From Pseudomonadota bacterium (GTDB lineage: Bacteria > Pseudomonadota > Alphaproteobacteria > Rhizobiales > Rhizobiaceae): DNA of 64,000 bases. This document shows, piece after piece, positions 21,519-30,275 of this stretch. Position 1 is the stretch's first letter. Each line of letters begins with the position of its first letter. The stretch lies in assembly GCA_023451735.1 (NCBI GenBank), contig JAEXYH010000038.1, forward strand, positions 112,471 through 176,470. The letters are read 5' to 3'. The notes beneath the pieces are model-generated. The model had not been told where the DNA came from. It worked only from the letters and a program-made list of their open reading frames with translations, and searched no databases. A program made the translations under genes and the position numbers.

Positions 21519-21872
21519 ATGACGTTCATGAAGAAAACAGTTTCCGCAGGTCTCGTCGCCCTGTCCGTAGCAGGCGCGCTCGCCGCGACCGCACCGGCTG
21601 CCCAAGCACGCGACCACCATCATCATCGCGGCGATGATGTCCTCATCGGCGCGGCCGCAGGTCTCGCTGGCGGCCTTATCGGCGGCGCGATCGTTTCCGG
21701 TTCGCAGCGCCCGGTCTATGTCGAGCCGCAATATGAGTATGCGCCGCCTCCGCCGCCGCGTGTCGTCTATCGCCCGGCCTATTACGAACCGGCCCCGCCG
21801 CCGCCGCGTTGCCACTTTGAATGGGTGGAAAACGAATATGGCGAAGCCTATCGCGCCCGGGTCTGCTACTAA
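21519..21872 (+). CDS. Small exported glycine-zipper/proline-rich protein
   Basis: A 117-residue protein with a clear signal peptide (cleavage likely after APAAQA). A His-rich RDHHHHRGDD follows, then a glycine-zipper LIGAAAGLAGGLIGGAIV, a Pro/Tyr-rich spacer and a short C-terminal motif with two Cys ending in ARVCY. Such proteins are common in the rhizobial envelope and probably insert in or associate with the outer membrane. AAAGGA lies 8 nt before ATG 21519. Function is unknown. Confidence 0.75.
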   Translation: MTFMKKTVSAGLVALSVAGALAATAPAAQARDHHHHRGDDVLIGAAAGLAGGLIGGAIVSGSQRPVYVEPQYEYAPPPPPRVVYRPAYYEPAPPPPRCHFEWVENEYGEAYRARVCY

Positions 21873-21931
21873 GATTTGAATTCGGAATTGCCGAAGGCGG
21901 CGGTGGAAACACCGCCGCCTTTCTCGTTTGA

Positions 21932-22228
21932 TCAATCGTCGCCATCGACAGCGACCTGATCACCCGTCTGCGGATGGAACTTGATCTCGACCTTTCGGCC
22001 ATCCTTGTTGCGGGCCTCGACCTCGTAGCAGCCGTCGTCGATATCGATATCACGGATATCAAGCCCGAGCGGCGCGATCCTGTTGCGAAGGTCTGCCTCG
22101 CTCATCCAGTCCGCGATCGGCACATTGCCGCAACGGTGGCGATCGTCATCCGCATGGGCGGCGCTGGCAAAGCCGCTCATTGCAGTGATGGAAGCGATGG
22201 CTGCGGTGGCAAGGATGATGCTCTTCAT
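21932..22228 (-). CDS. Periplasmic PepSY-domain protein
   Basis: A 98-residue protein with a signal peptide ending near SAAHA. A PepSY-like body follows, with LRNRIAPLGLDIRDIDID ... GCYEVEARNKDGRKVEI (short quotations). Two Cys could form a disulphide. The start at ATG 22228 has GAAAGGA 9 nt upstream, and the longer open frame to 22273 is unlikely to be used. It is divergent from a second PepSY gene that leads a two-component operon, and may share its control region. Confidence 0.75.
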   Translation of the reverse strand: MKSIILATAAIASITAMSGFASAAHADDDRHRCGNVPIADWMSEADLRNRIAPLGLDIRDIDIDDGCYEVEARNKDGRKVEIKFHPQTGDQVAVDGDD

Positions 22229-22335
22229 GACGGGTTTCCTTTCGAACTGATCCTGTTGATCCGGCCAAGGCACCGTTGCCTGACCGATGACGAGACCTTA
22301 CGAAAGTGGCGCTGAGCGATAACTGACAGGCCATG

Positions 22336-22351
22336 TCAGCTAAATTTCAGC
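22336..22351. promoter_or_regulatory. Possible response-regulator binding repeat between divergent PepSY genes
   Basis: The 145-base divergent gap contains TCAGC at 22336 and again at 22347, 11 bases apart (one helical turn). Next to it lies an inverted TGACA-GGCCA-TGTCA at about 22324-22338. Direct repeats at this spacing are what OmpR/PhoP-type regulators bind. It sits 23-38 bases before the plus-strand PepSY start. This is a pattern match by eye only. Confidence 0.35.
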
Positions 22352-22373
22352 AAGGCCATGTTAAAAGAACCGG

Positions 22374-22688
22374 ATGTTGAACCGTCTCCTCCCCTTCGCC
22401 TTCTTGTCCGCCCTTGTGCTCGCGGCCCCGCAGGCGCGCGCAGATGATGACGATGATCTGGACCGCCTGCGCGACGCCGTGAACCGCGGCGAGGTCATGC
22501 CGCTCTCGGCGCTGCAGGACGAGGTGCGCCGCGCTTTTCCCGGCGAGATCATCCGCGTCAAGCTCGATGAGGACGACGGTCGTTTCATCTACGAGTTCAA
22601 GGTACTGAAGGCCAATGGCCGGCTGGTCGAGATCGAGATGGATGCCAAGGATGGCCGCGTGCTCGATGTCGACAACGATGATGATTGA
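22374..22688 (+). CDS. Small periplasmic PepSY protein leading a two-component operon (FeuN-like)
   Basis: A 104-residue protein with a signal peptide (to about PQARA) and a compact acidic PepSY domain (VMPLSALQDEVRRAF ... GRLVEIEMDAKDGRV). The response regulator ATG follows 5 bases after its stop. In Sinorhizobium the feuN-feuP-feuQ operon has a small periplasmic inhibitor in exactly this position; equating the two is inference from arrangement and size. It would damp or tune the sensor kinase from the periplasmic side. Confidence 0.7.
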   Translation: MLNRLLPFAFLSALVLAAPQARADDDDDLDRLRDAVNRGEVMPLSALQDEVRRAFPGEIIRVKLDEDDGRFIYEFKVLKANGRLVEIEMDAKDGRVLDVDNDDD

Positions 22689-22693
22689 TTACC

Positions 22694-23353
22694 ATGCGCA
22701 TTTTGCTCGTTGAAGACGACCCGTCGATCGCCCGCGATGTCACCCGCCATCTCGAACATGCCGGCTATCTCGTCGAACATGAGCGCGACGGTGAGAGCGG
22801 CTGGTTTCGTGGCGACAGCGAAGAGTTCGCGGCTGTGATCCTCGATCTCGGCCTGCCGAAGCTCGACGGACTGTCCGTTCTCAAGCGCTGGCGCGCAACC
22901 GAACGCGAACTTCCCGTTCTGATCCTGACCGCACGCGGCAATTGGGAGGAACGCGTCGAGGGCATCGATGCGGGAGCGGACGATTATCTGGCAAAACCCT
23001 TTCAAATGCCCGAGCTTCTGGCCCGCCTTCGCGCCATCATCCGCCGATCGCAGGGCAAGGCGGCACCGATCATGCAGGCCGGCCGGCTCAAACTCGATCC
23101 ACGTACAAAAAGTGCATCTGTCGACGGCCTGCCGGTGGAACTGACGCCGCTCGAATATCGCTGCCTGCATTATCTGCTCGCCAACGGCGAACGACATGTC
23201 TCGCAGATGGAACTGACCGAGCAGCTTTATGCCCAGGATTTCGAACGCGACAGCAATTCGGTCGAGGTTCTGGTCGGCCGTCTGCGCAAGAAATTCGGCA
23301 AGGAAATCATCGCAACCCGCCGCGGCTACGGCTATCGGATCGGCACGTCATGA
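22694..23353 (+). CDS. OmpR/PhoP-family response regulator (FeuP-like)
   Basis: A 219-residue protein starting MRILLVEDDPSIARDV, with receiver phospho-Asp in VILDLGLPKLDG, the conserved Lys in LAKPF, and a winged-helix output domain ending RRGYGYRIGTS. ATG 22694 is preferred over an upstream in-frame TTG at 22685. Its stop overlaps the kinase start (ATGA at 23350). The motif set matches the PhoP subgroup of OmpR regulators. Its own upstream repeats at 22336-22351 are a candidate target. Confidence 0.88.
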   Translation: MRILLVEDDPSIARDVTRHLEHAGYLVEHERDGESGWFRGDSEEFAAVILDLGLPKLDGLSVLKRWRATERELPVLILTARGNWEERVEGIDAGADDYLAKPFQMPELLARLRAIIRRSQGKAAPIMQAGRLKLDPRTKSASVDGLPVELTPLEYRCLHYLLANGERHVSQMELTEQLYAQDFERDSNSVEVLVGRLRKKFGKEIIATRRGYGYRIGTS

Positions 23354-24720
23354 GCGGAAACGGCATCTTCGGAAAAGCAGGACGACGCCCGCTTTCGATC
23401 CGCAACCGCTTCCTGATCATCTCGCTTGTTACCGTCCCTTCGGCGCTGGCGCTGGCGGGATTGTTCATGGTCTCCGTCTTTTCCGCCAATCTGGAGCGGC
23501 GGCTGGATGCCGAACTGACCGGGCATATCAACAACATCGCCGCCTCCCTGCGCTTTGCCACGGACGGCTCTCCGGAACGCCCGGCGGGCTTTTTCGACAA
23601 GCGCTTCGAAGATGCCTATGGTGGTCTTTACTGGCAGATCGGCGACGACACCTCCCCTGCCCGGCTGCGCTCCCACTCCTTGTGGGATTATACGCTCACC
23701 GCACCCGCCGACCTGCCCAGCGACGGACGGGTCCTTCGCTATGATATGGGCGGCCCGGACGGCAGCATACTGACTGCGCAGCAACGGCAGATCATGATTC
23801 CCAGTCCCGCAGGGCTGAAAACCCTGCAGATCATCGTCGCCGCGGATCGCAAACCCTTGCAGGATGCCGGCTACCGCTTCGCTTTCGATATCCTGCCCTA
23901 TCTTGCGGGCCTCGCACTTTTCCTTATCGGCGCGTCGCTGATCCAGGTCGTTTTCGGCCTGAAACCGCTTGCGGCCCTGACCAGCGATCTGGATCGCATC
24001 CGCGAACGCCGCGGCGGACGGCTGGAAGGCGTTTTGCCGAAGGAGTTCGAGCCCGTCGAAACATCCGTCAACCGCCTTCTCGACGCCCAGGCTCAGGCGA
24101 TCGCCAAGGCCCGCGCCCGCGCCGGCGATCTTGCGCATGGCCTGAAGACGCCGTTGACCGTTCTGTCCAACGATGCCCTGACGCTGCGCGACAAGGGCGA
24201 GACCGAAATGGCTAACGAGATCGACCGGCTGGTGGCGCTTATGCGTGCACATGTCGAAGCCGAGCTTGCCAGAAGCCGGATCGTCGCCAATGCCGAACTG
24301 CGCCAGTCCGATGCAGATATGGAAAAGATCGTCGGCCAGATCGTCCGCACGCTGAAGCGTACGCCGGAAGGTGAAGCGCTCATCTGGCAGGTGGGCATCG
24401 GCGAGCCGGCGGACGTGCCGCTCGACCCGCATGACCTTCGCGAACTGATCGGCAACATCGTCGAAAACGCCGCCAAATGGGCCGCGACCGAGGTAACGAT
24501 CACCTGGAGGAACCGCCGGCTGATCGTCACCGACGACGGCCCGGGCGTCGATCCCGAAAAGATCCGCAGCATGACGCAAAGGGGTGTCAGGCTTGATGAA
24601 CAGGTGCCCGGCACAGGGCTTGGCCTGTCGATCGTCAACGAGATCTGCACCGTCTACGGATTGACATTGTCGATCGAAAACCGACAGAGCGCCGGGCTGC
24701 AGGTCAGTATCACGTTCTAG
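23350..24720 (+). CDS. PhoQ/FeuQ-like sensor histidine kinase
   Basis: A 456-residue membrane kinase. It has TM1 at about residues 20-40, a periplasmic sensor of roughly 140 residues, TM2 near residue 190, HAMP-like linker, HisKA with LAHGLKTPLTVL (His 263), and HATPase with NIVENAAKW, DDGPG and GTGLGLSIV. The H-box with A-H-G-L-K-T-P is typical of the PhoQ branch. A longer open frame (from 22942) runs inside the response regulator gene in another frame and is not a real N-terminus. It forms an operon with the preceding response regulator and PepSY protein. Confidence 0.88.
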   Translation: MSGNGIFGKAGRRPLSIRNRFLIISLVTVPSALALAGLFMVSVFSANLERRLDAELTGHINNIAASLRFATDGSPERPAGFFDKRFEDAYGGLYWQIGDDTSPARLRSHSLWDYTLTAPADLPSDGRVLRYDMGGPDGSILTAQQRQIMIPSPAGLKTLQIIVAADRKPLQDAGYRFAFDILPYLAGLALFLIGASLIQVVFGLKPLAALTSDLDRIRERRGGRLEGVLPKEFEPVETSVNRLLDAQAQAIAKARARAGDLAHGLKTPLTVLSNDALTLRDKGETEMANEIDRLVALMRAHVEAELARSRIVANAELRQSDADMEKIVGQIVRTLKRTPEGEALIWQVGIGEPADVPLDPHDLRELIGNIVENAAKWAATEVTITWRNRRLIVTDDGPGVDPEKIRSMTQRGVRLDEQVPGTGLGLSIVNEICTVYGLTLSIENRQSAGLQVSITF

Positions 24721-24807
24721 TTTCAAGCTACGATCGGCACCGGCAAGCACCCGCTTGCAACCAAGCAACCACCGGCGCGTTGGCATCGGCACACAACAAC
24801 GATCAGG

Positions 24808-25281
24808 ATGATAAGATTGTCGGTTACGATCGGAGAGCGAAACGAACGCAAGCGATCCTTCATCGCCGATACGACGGCGCTGATCCTGTTCTTCACCACG
24901 ACCGGCATCCTCAACGAGCGCTTCATCGCGCAAATGAGCTGGGAAGAGGTTTTTCACGCCCGTCTCCTCGGAGCTTTGCTGATGATCCCGGTCGGGCGGC
25001 CTTACGGGCTCTGGCGCGACTGGCTGATGAAACGCGCAAGCGACACGCGCCCTTCCCGACTGTTCTGGGACAGTGCCGCCCTGATGACTTTCCAGGTGCC
25101 CATCTACGCCGTGATCATCGCCGTCAGCGGCGCGTCCGGCGAAGGGCTTGTGCGAGGCATCGCCGGTGCCGCGGTGATGATGCTGGTACTCGGCCGTCCC
25201 TATGGTGCCTTCCTCAATTTTGTCAGGAGATTTTTCGGCCTGCCGCCGGGCGGCGATAAGCCCATGTCGCTGAATAGCTGA
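24808..25281 (+). CDS. alaE: L-alanine exporter AlaE
   Basis: A 157-residue protein with four hydrophobic segments and the AlaE pattern: RSFIADTTALILFF at the N-terminus, then ARLLGALLMIPVGRPYGLWRDW, and a second repeat ending VLGRPYGAFLNF. The repeated G-R-P-Y-G is a hallmark of the family. It would export L-alanine across the inner membrane. It is a single gene with no regulator in sight; the start is uncertain because the bases before ATG 24808 carry only a weak AGG. Confidence 0.82.
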   Translation: MIRLSVTIGERNERKRSFIADTTALILFFTTTGILNERFIAQMSWEEVFHARLLGALLMIPVGRPYGLWRDWLMKRASDTRPSRLFWDSAALMTFQVPIYAVIIAVSGASGEGLVRGIAGAAVMMLVLGRPYGAFLNFVRRFFGLPPGGDKPMSLNS

Positions 25282-25547
25282 TATCGATCGCGGCCTCTGC
25301 GACATCGTGAGCCCCATCAATGTTCATCGAGTGTTGTGGGAAACTCTTGCGACCGGATGACAAAAGCCGCCAATCGCAGTAACGAGGCTTTTTGCGAGCC
25401 GGCACGATGTTTCGACGCATCCGCGGCGATCCCGTGCCCGCGCGACAGGCAAAAATTCAATCCCGCCTTGAGATTCAGAAATCGAAAAACGACGACATGA
25501 AAAGCATGTCGGTCGCTTGGCGGGACGCAAACAGGACAGGGCGAACA

Positions 25548-26882
25548 ATGAGCGAGACAGGTGGTTATTTCCCGCGTTGGCGGCTGAAGACGGAAGGGCG
25601 CATCCTGCCCGACGAGCGTCTGCCGGCAGGGCCGACGGTGGTGCTGGGTTTCCAGCATGTGGTGGCTATGTTCGGTTCGACCGTTCTTGCCCCGATGATC
25701 ATGGGTTTCGATCCCAATGTATCGATCCTGTTTTCCGGCATTTCGACGCTGATCTTCTTCATTGCCGTCGGTGGACGAGTGCCAAGCTATCTCGGCTCCT
25801 CCTTCGCCTTCATCGGCCCGGTTCTGGTGGCGACCGCCGCTGCGGCCGGCGCGCCTAACCCGAATATCGCGCTCGCACTTGGCGGCATCATCGCCTCCGG
25901 TGCGCTTTATGCGCTGATCGGCGTGATCGTCATGATGGCCGGCCATCGCTGGATCGAGCGACTGATGCCGCCGGTTCTGACCGGCGCGATCGTCGCCGCC
26001 ATCGGCCTCGTGCTTGCGCCGATCGCAATCGCCAGCGCATCCGGCACCGGCGCAACGACGCCCGACGGCAGCCAGTTGTCGCGCTGGGTGGCGATCGCCA
26101 CCGTCGCAGCCGTCGGCCTCGTTGCCGTCTACGCCCCAGGCATGACCCGCCGCCTGCCGATCCTGCTCGGCGGCGCGTTTGCCTATATCCTCTACCTCGT
26201 GCTGGCGAACGGTCTGGGTTATGGCACACCGATCGATTTTTCGGGCGTTTCCGCTGCCGCCTGGTTCGGCCTTCCGACCTTCACCGCGCCGGTATTCTCC
26301 GCTTCCGCGATCACCCTGATCGCCCCCGTCGTGGTTATCCTGGTTGCCGAAAACCTCGGACATATCAAGGCGATCGGTGCCATGACCGGCCGCAACCTTG
26401 ACCCATATCTCGGTCGCGCCTTCATCGGTGACGGTGTCGCGACGATGTTCTCCGGCTTCTTCGGCGGCACGGGCATGACCACCTATGCGGAAAACATGGG
26501 CGTCATGGCGGTGACCCGCATCTTCTCGACGCTGGTCTTCCTCGTTGCGGCCTTCGTCGCCATCCTGCTCGGCTTCTCGCCAAAATTCGGCGCGCTGATC
26601 CAGACCATCCCCGGCCCGGTTCTCGGCGGCCTGTCGATCGTCGTCTTCGGCCTGATTGCCGCCACTGCCGGCCGCATCTGGGTGGAAAACAAGGTCGATT
26701 TCGCCGAACCGCGCAACCTGATCACCGTCGGCGTGGCGCTCGTGCTCGGCGCCGGCAACTTCAAGCTGGACGTGGCCGGCTTCACGCTTGACGGCATCGG
26801 CACGGCAACCATCGGCGCGATCGTGCTCTATCATGCGCTCGGCCTGACGAAGGCCGCCCGCAAGCCAGACCAGCAGGCTTGA
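25548..26882 (+). CDS. RutG/UraA-type nucleobase:cation symporter (NCS2)
   Basis: A 444-residue permease with about 12-14 membrane segments. VVLGFQHVVAMFGSTVLAP, GGRVPSYLGSSFAF, and the NCS2 signature APVVVILVAENLGHIKA ... GDGVATMFSGFFGGTGMTTYAENMG (shown in part) closely follow RutG, the uracil permease of the rut operon. It probably imports uracil, which would suit the preTA pyrimidine-catabolism genes 18 kb away; xanthine is an alternative in view of the purine genes. ATG 25548 with GGACAGGG upstream is preferred over the longer open frame from 25392. A strong hairpin follows the stop. Confidence 0.85.
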   Translation: MSETGGYFPRWRLKTEGRILPDERLPAGPTVVLGFQHVVAMFGSTVLAPMIMGFDPNVSILFSGISTLIFFIAVGGRVPSYLGSSFAFIGPVLVATAAAAGAPNPNIALALGGIIASGALYALIGVIVMMAGHRWIERLMPPVLTGAIVAAIGLVLAPIAIASASGTGATTPDGSQLSRWVAIATVAAVGLVAVYAPGMTRRLPILLGGAFAYILYLVLANGLGYGTPIDFSGVSAAAWFGLPTFTAPVFSASAITLIAPVVVILVAENLGHIKAIGAMTGRNLDPYLGRAFIGDGVATMFSGFFGGTGMTTYAENMGVMAVTRIFSTLVFLVAAFVAILLGFSPKFGALIQTIPGPVLGGLSIVVFGLIAATAGRIWVENKVDFAEPRNLITVGVALVLGAGNFKLDVAGFTLDGIGTATIGAIVLYHALGLTKAARKPDQQA

Positions 26883-26901
26883 TCCGTCTTTAAATCCGAC
26901 C

Positions 26902-26933
26902 AAAGCGCAGGCCGCATGGCTGGCCTGCGCTTT
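26902..26933 (+). terminator. Strong hairpin after the permease gene
   Basis: AAAGCGCAGGCC (26902-26913), loop GCATGGCT, GGCCTGCGCTTT (26922-26933): a perfect 12-pair stem starting 19 bases after the stop. The stem itself ends in TTT but no further T-run follows, so termination may be partly bidirectional or stabilising. Confidence 0.7.
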
Positions 26934-27215
26934 GCATCCGCGAAACATCCTTGACTTTTCTCGTCAAATCCACCAAATGCGGCTTATGCTTTCACCTTCC
27001 GGCCGCCGCGTGAGTTGGCCCTGCGACAGTAAAGTTCGCAAAGAAGGAACAAGGCGCACAGATAGATCGCCCTGACACTCAGGGTTCAAGCGCTGGGAAG
27101 CAATTTCCAACACACAAGTTCCCAAATCACGCGGGGTTCTTGACGCCAGAAACAGCCGACATGGCATGGTGCCATGCAGGCAGTCACGTTTTTGGCGCCC
27201 CGAAAGGTATTCGCT
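26934..27215 (+). other. Long leader/promoter region of the helicase gene
   Basis: Some 280 bases without a convincing gene. It contains TTGACG at 27140-27145, a possible -35 element, and an inverted repeat GCATGG-TG-CCATGC just after it at about 27164-27177. If transcription starts there, the ATG at 27174 cannot be the helicase start. DEAD-box helicase genes often have long regulated leaders, so this could be one, but no known riboswitch is recognised. Confidence 0.35.
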
Positions 27216-29015
27216 TTGACGAATTTTGCATCTCTTGGTGTTTCCAAGGAGATCGTCGCCACGCTGACCGCGCTTGGCATTGAAACCCCGACGCCGATCC
27301 AGGCGCAGGCTATCCCTCTTCTTCTCGAAGGCCGTGACCTGATCGGCCTTGCCCAGACCGGCACCGGCAAGACCGCCGCATTCGGCCTGCCGCTGATCGA
27401 GCGTCTGCTTGCGGAAAACATCCGTCCCGACAACCGCACGACCCGTTCTCTGATCCTTGCGCCGACGCGCGAACTGGTGAACCAGATCGCCGCCAACCTG
27501 AAGAATTTCGTCAAGGGCCGGCCGCTCAAGATCAACCTCGTCGTCGGCGGTGTGTCGATCAACAAGCAGCAGCTTCAGCTGGAAAAGGGCACCGACATTC
27601 TCGTCGCCACGCCTGGCCGCCTTCTCGACCTCGTCGCCCGCCGCGCCATTGGCCTGACCACTGTCCGTTTCCTCGTTCTCGACGAAGCCGACCAGATGCT
27701 CGATCTCGGCTTCGTGCATGACCTGCGCAAGATCGCCAAGATGGTGCCGAAGAAGCGCCAAACCATGCTGTTTTCGGCCACCATGCCGAAGGCGATCGCC
27801 GATCTGGCTGCCGACTTCCTGACCGATCCGACAAAGGTCGAAGTTACGCCTCCGGGCAAAGCTGCCGACAAGGTGGAACAGTATGTCCACTTCGTCGCCG
27901 GTAAGGGCGACAAGACGGAAATCCTGCGCAAGACACTGCTCGAAAATCCGGACGGTCGCTCGATCGTCTTCATGCGCACCAAGCACACCGCCGAGAAGCT
28001 GATGAAGCATCTCGACAATATCGGTTTCTCGGTCGCCTCCATCCATGGCAACAAGAGCCAGGGCCAGCGCGAGCGCGCCCTGAAGGGCTTCCGTGACGGC
28101 GAGATCAAGACGCTGATCGCCACCGACGTCGCTGCCCGCGGCATCGACATTCCGGCCGTCAGCCACGTCTACAACTACGACCTGCCGGAAGTGCCGGACG
28201 CCTATGTTCACCGTATCGGCCGTACCGCCCGCGCCGGCCGCGACGGCATTGCCATCGCGTTTTGCGCACCGGACGAGACGTTGCTCCTGCGCGACATCGA
28301 AAAGCTGATGGGCATCGATATCAAGACCGCATCCGGCGAGCGCCCTGAAGCGCTGAACCGTCCGGTTCGCGGCAATGGCAACAACAACCGCGGCGGCAAC
28401 AAGGCCCGGGGCGGCAATGCCGGCGGTCGCGGCAATGGCGGCGGCAACGGTTCCGGCGAAGGCCGTGCTCCGCGCCGCGAACGTCCGGCCCGCAAGCCGT
28501 TCTTTGCCGCTGAAGGCGCAGAAGGTGCATCGGAAGAACGTGGCGAGCGTCAGGAACGCCGCGGCGGTTCCAACAACCGCCCGCAGCGCGACAACCGTCG
28601 TAACGAGGAATTCCGCGGCCAGCGCCGCAACGAGGAAGCTCCGCGTTCCGAAGGTGACAACGATCTGGCGGCAACCTCGGACTTCCGCCCCAACCGCAGC
28701 CAGCAGGCACCGCGCAACGGCGAGAACCGCAATGGCGGGCAGAACCGTGGCAATCAGGGCCAGCGTCCGGCAAAGCCGGCCAATGGCGGCAACCGCGAGC
28801 ACGCAGCTCACGGCGCCCATGAAGCCGGCAAGCAACGCCAGAAACATCAGGGCGGTACGGCTGAAGGTTCGCAGGCCCCGGCAAAGACCGCCGGCAACAA
28901 CCGTCACGCCCCGCAGGGCGAAGGCCGCGGCCCGGTCCGTTTCGGCAACGCTGGCGGCCGTAGCGATGAACAGCGCGGCGGCGGCTTCCAGGGCCGCAAG
29001 CGCCGCCCGGCGTAA
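27216..29015 (+). CDS. DEAD-box ATP-dependent RNA helicase with RGG-rich tail
   Basis: About 599 residues. The helicase core shows all motifs in order: Q-motif GIETPTPIQAQAIP, I AQTGTGKT, Ia PTRELV, II DEAD, III SAT, and VI HRIGRTARAGR. From residue about 370 to the end it is a low-complexity Arg/Gly/Asn-rich tail that should bind RNA. It belongs to the RhlE-like group involved in ribosome assembly or RNA decay. The frame opens at ATG 27174, but TTG 27216 has AAAGG 8 nt before it and matches where family members begin (TNFASLGVS). A terminator follows at 29039. Confidence 0.88.
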   Translation: MTNFASLGVSKEIVATLTALGIETPTPIQAQAIPLLLEGRDLIGLAQTGTGKTAAFGLPLIERLLAENIRPDNRTTRSLILAPTRELVNQIAANLKNFVKGRPLKINLVVGGVSINKQQLQLEKGTDILVATPGRLLDLVARRAIGLTTVRFLVLDEADQMLDLGFVHDLRKIAKMVPKKRQTMLFSATMPKAIADLAADFLTDPTKVEVTPPGKAADKVEQYVHFVAGKGDKTEILRKTLLENPDGRSIVFMRTKHTAEKLMKHLDNIGFSVASIHGNKSQGQRERALKGFRDGEIKTLIATDVAARGIDIPAVSHVYNYDLPEVPDAYVHRIGRTARAGRDGIAIAFCAPDETLLLRDIEKLMGIDIKTASGERPEALNRPVRGNGNNNRGGNKARGGNAGGRGNGGGNGSGEGRAPRRERPARKPFFAAEGAEGASEERGERQERRGGSNNRPQRDNRRNEEFRGQRRNEEAPRSEGDNDLAATSDFRPNRSQQAPRNGENRNGGQNRGNQGQRPAKPANGGNREHAAHGAHEAGKQRQKHQGGTAEGSQAPAKTAGNNRHAPQGEGRGPVRFGNAGGRSDEQRGGGFQGRKRRPA

Positions 29016-29038
29016 GCGCCATTATTCGTGAATTACAG

Positions 29039-29065
29039 ACGGCCGGGCTCACACCCGGCCGTTTT
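29039..29065 (+). terminator. Rho-independent terminator between convergent helicase and EamA genes
   Basis: ACGGCCGGG (29039-29047), loop CTCACA, CCCGGCCGT (29054-29062), then TTTTGCG. It is a nine-pair GC-rich stem with a T-run on the plus strand, placed 24 bases after the helicase stop. Confidence 0.88.
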
Positions 29066-29079
29066 GCGTTGGGGCGTAG

Positions 29080-29964
29080 TCACCCGTCCACTCTCGCCTT
29101 CCGGTTCACCATATAGACGCCCGTCACCACGATCACCGTGCCCAAAATCATCGGCAAGGTCAGCGGCTCGCCGAACAGCACTGCCGCCTCGATCGCCACC
29201 ATGGGCGGCATCAGATAGATCAGCGAGGCCGCGCGCGAGACCTGTCCGCGCTGGATGAGATAGAGAAGCAGGAACACCGCCCCCATGGAAATGCCGATCA
29301 CCGACCAGGCCATGGAGGCGATGGCCGTATAGGTCCAGTCGAAGCGCATCTCTTCCGTCAGCATTGCGATCGGCAGCGTGACGATGAAAGCGCCGACGAA
29401 TTGCAGCGTCGCGGTGGTCCACAGATCGCCGTTCTGCAGAAAACGCTTCTGGTAAAGCGTGCCGAAGGTCACCGAACTCATGGCGACGAGATTGATGATC
29501 AGCGGAATGCCGAGACCTGTGAGCCCCGCCGAAAGGCTTTCGATCAACTGCGGCGAGATGGCGATCAGAATTCCGGCAAAGCCGAGCGCCAGGCCGATGC
29601 GTTGGCGAAGCGCCAGCCGCTCGCCGAGAAAGAAAGGTGCAGCCATCGCCGTCAGCAACGGTTGCAGTCCGGCAATAATGCCGGACAAGCCCGACGGCAC
29701 ACCCTGCCCGATCGCATACCAGACACCGGCGAGATAAAGCCCGTGCAGGAAGACACCCGACAGGATAGCGCGGCCGAACTGCAGCGGGCTGTCTGGCCAT
29801 TTCGCCCGGATCACAAGACAGATGCAGCCGAAGGCACACGCCGCGAGCGCATGCCGCACGGCCAGAAAGGTGATCGGATCGGCGTGCATGGCTGCATATT
29901 TCGCCACGATCCAGCCCGTGGACCACAGAAACGCGAATATCGCCGGCGCGAGGCGGTCGAGCAT
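29080..29964 (-). CDS. EamA/DMT-family transporter
   Basis: A 294-residue protein with ten hydrophobic segments arranged as two EamA repeats; FAFLWSTGWIVAKYAAMHADP and the second-repeat VFGEPLT-like VLFGEPLTLPMILGTVIVV (quoted in part) are typical. Such drug/metabolite transporters export amino acids or other small molecules; no substrate is indicated. It faces the helicase gene and stands alone. Confidence 0.85.
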   Translation of the reverse strand: MLDRLAPAIFAFLWSTGWIVAKYAAMHADPITFLAVRHALAACAFGCICLVIRAKWPDSPLQFGRAILSGVFLHGLYLAGVWYAIGQGVPSGLSGIIAGLQPLLTAMAAPFFLGERLALRQRIGLALGFAGILIAISPQLIESLSAGLTGLGIPLIINLVAMSSVTFGTLYQKRFLQNGDLWTTATLQFVGAFIVTLPIAMLTEEMRFDWTYTAIASMAWSVIGISMGAVFLLLYLIQRGQVSRAASLIYLMPPMVAIEAAVLFGEPLTLPMILGTVIVVTGVYMVNRKARVDG

Positions 29965-30275
29965 GGGAAGGTTCCGTCAAAGAGGTGCCGCCCCAATAAA
30001 CGTGAAGCCCGTTCCGGGTCAAAGCAGAAAATCTGACGACAATCGTCAATGATGCTGATCATCCCGTAAGCACTTGGCGAATAAAGCGGCACCATGATCA
30101 TCTGACACTATAGGCAAGGCCTGGCCCAACGCCCGAAAGACCAGCTGCACCGGCCTTATTTGTCTTTTTCCTCCGCCACTGGACGCAGTTTCGATTTTGT
30201 CTTCCGCAATTGTGCATGGTTCTTGCATTGCCCTTTGCGTTGTATTCTTATGGCCAAAAAAAGGGGAACGCTTCT
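29965..30275. other. Divergent intergenic region upstream of the EamA and ATP-grasp genes
   Basis: About 310 bases with no supportable gene. It must hold the promoters of the minus-strand transporter and of the plus-strand ATP-grasp operon. A strong ribosome-binding site AAGGGGAA lies just before 30276. No hairpin or recognised riboswitch was seen. Confidence 0.4.

Noticed and set aside
22942..23349. N-terminal extension of the sensor kinase frame
   Set aside because: It overlaps the response regulator coding sequence in another frame, and ATG 23350 with an ATGA overlap is the normal operon start.
25317..26948. A 543-codon minus-strand open frame opposite the permease
   Set aside because: Translation is rich in Asp/Gly/Arg/His without family motifs; the plus-strand NCS2 permease explains the region.
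26964..28907. A 647-codon minus-strand open frame opposite the helicase
   Set aside because: It is antisense to a clear DEAD-box gene, has low-complexity translation and no motif; it is a by-product of GC-rich codon use.
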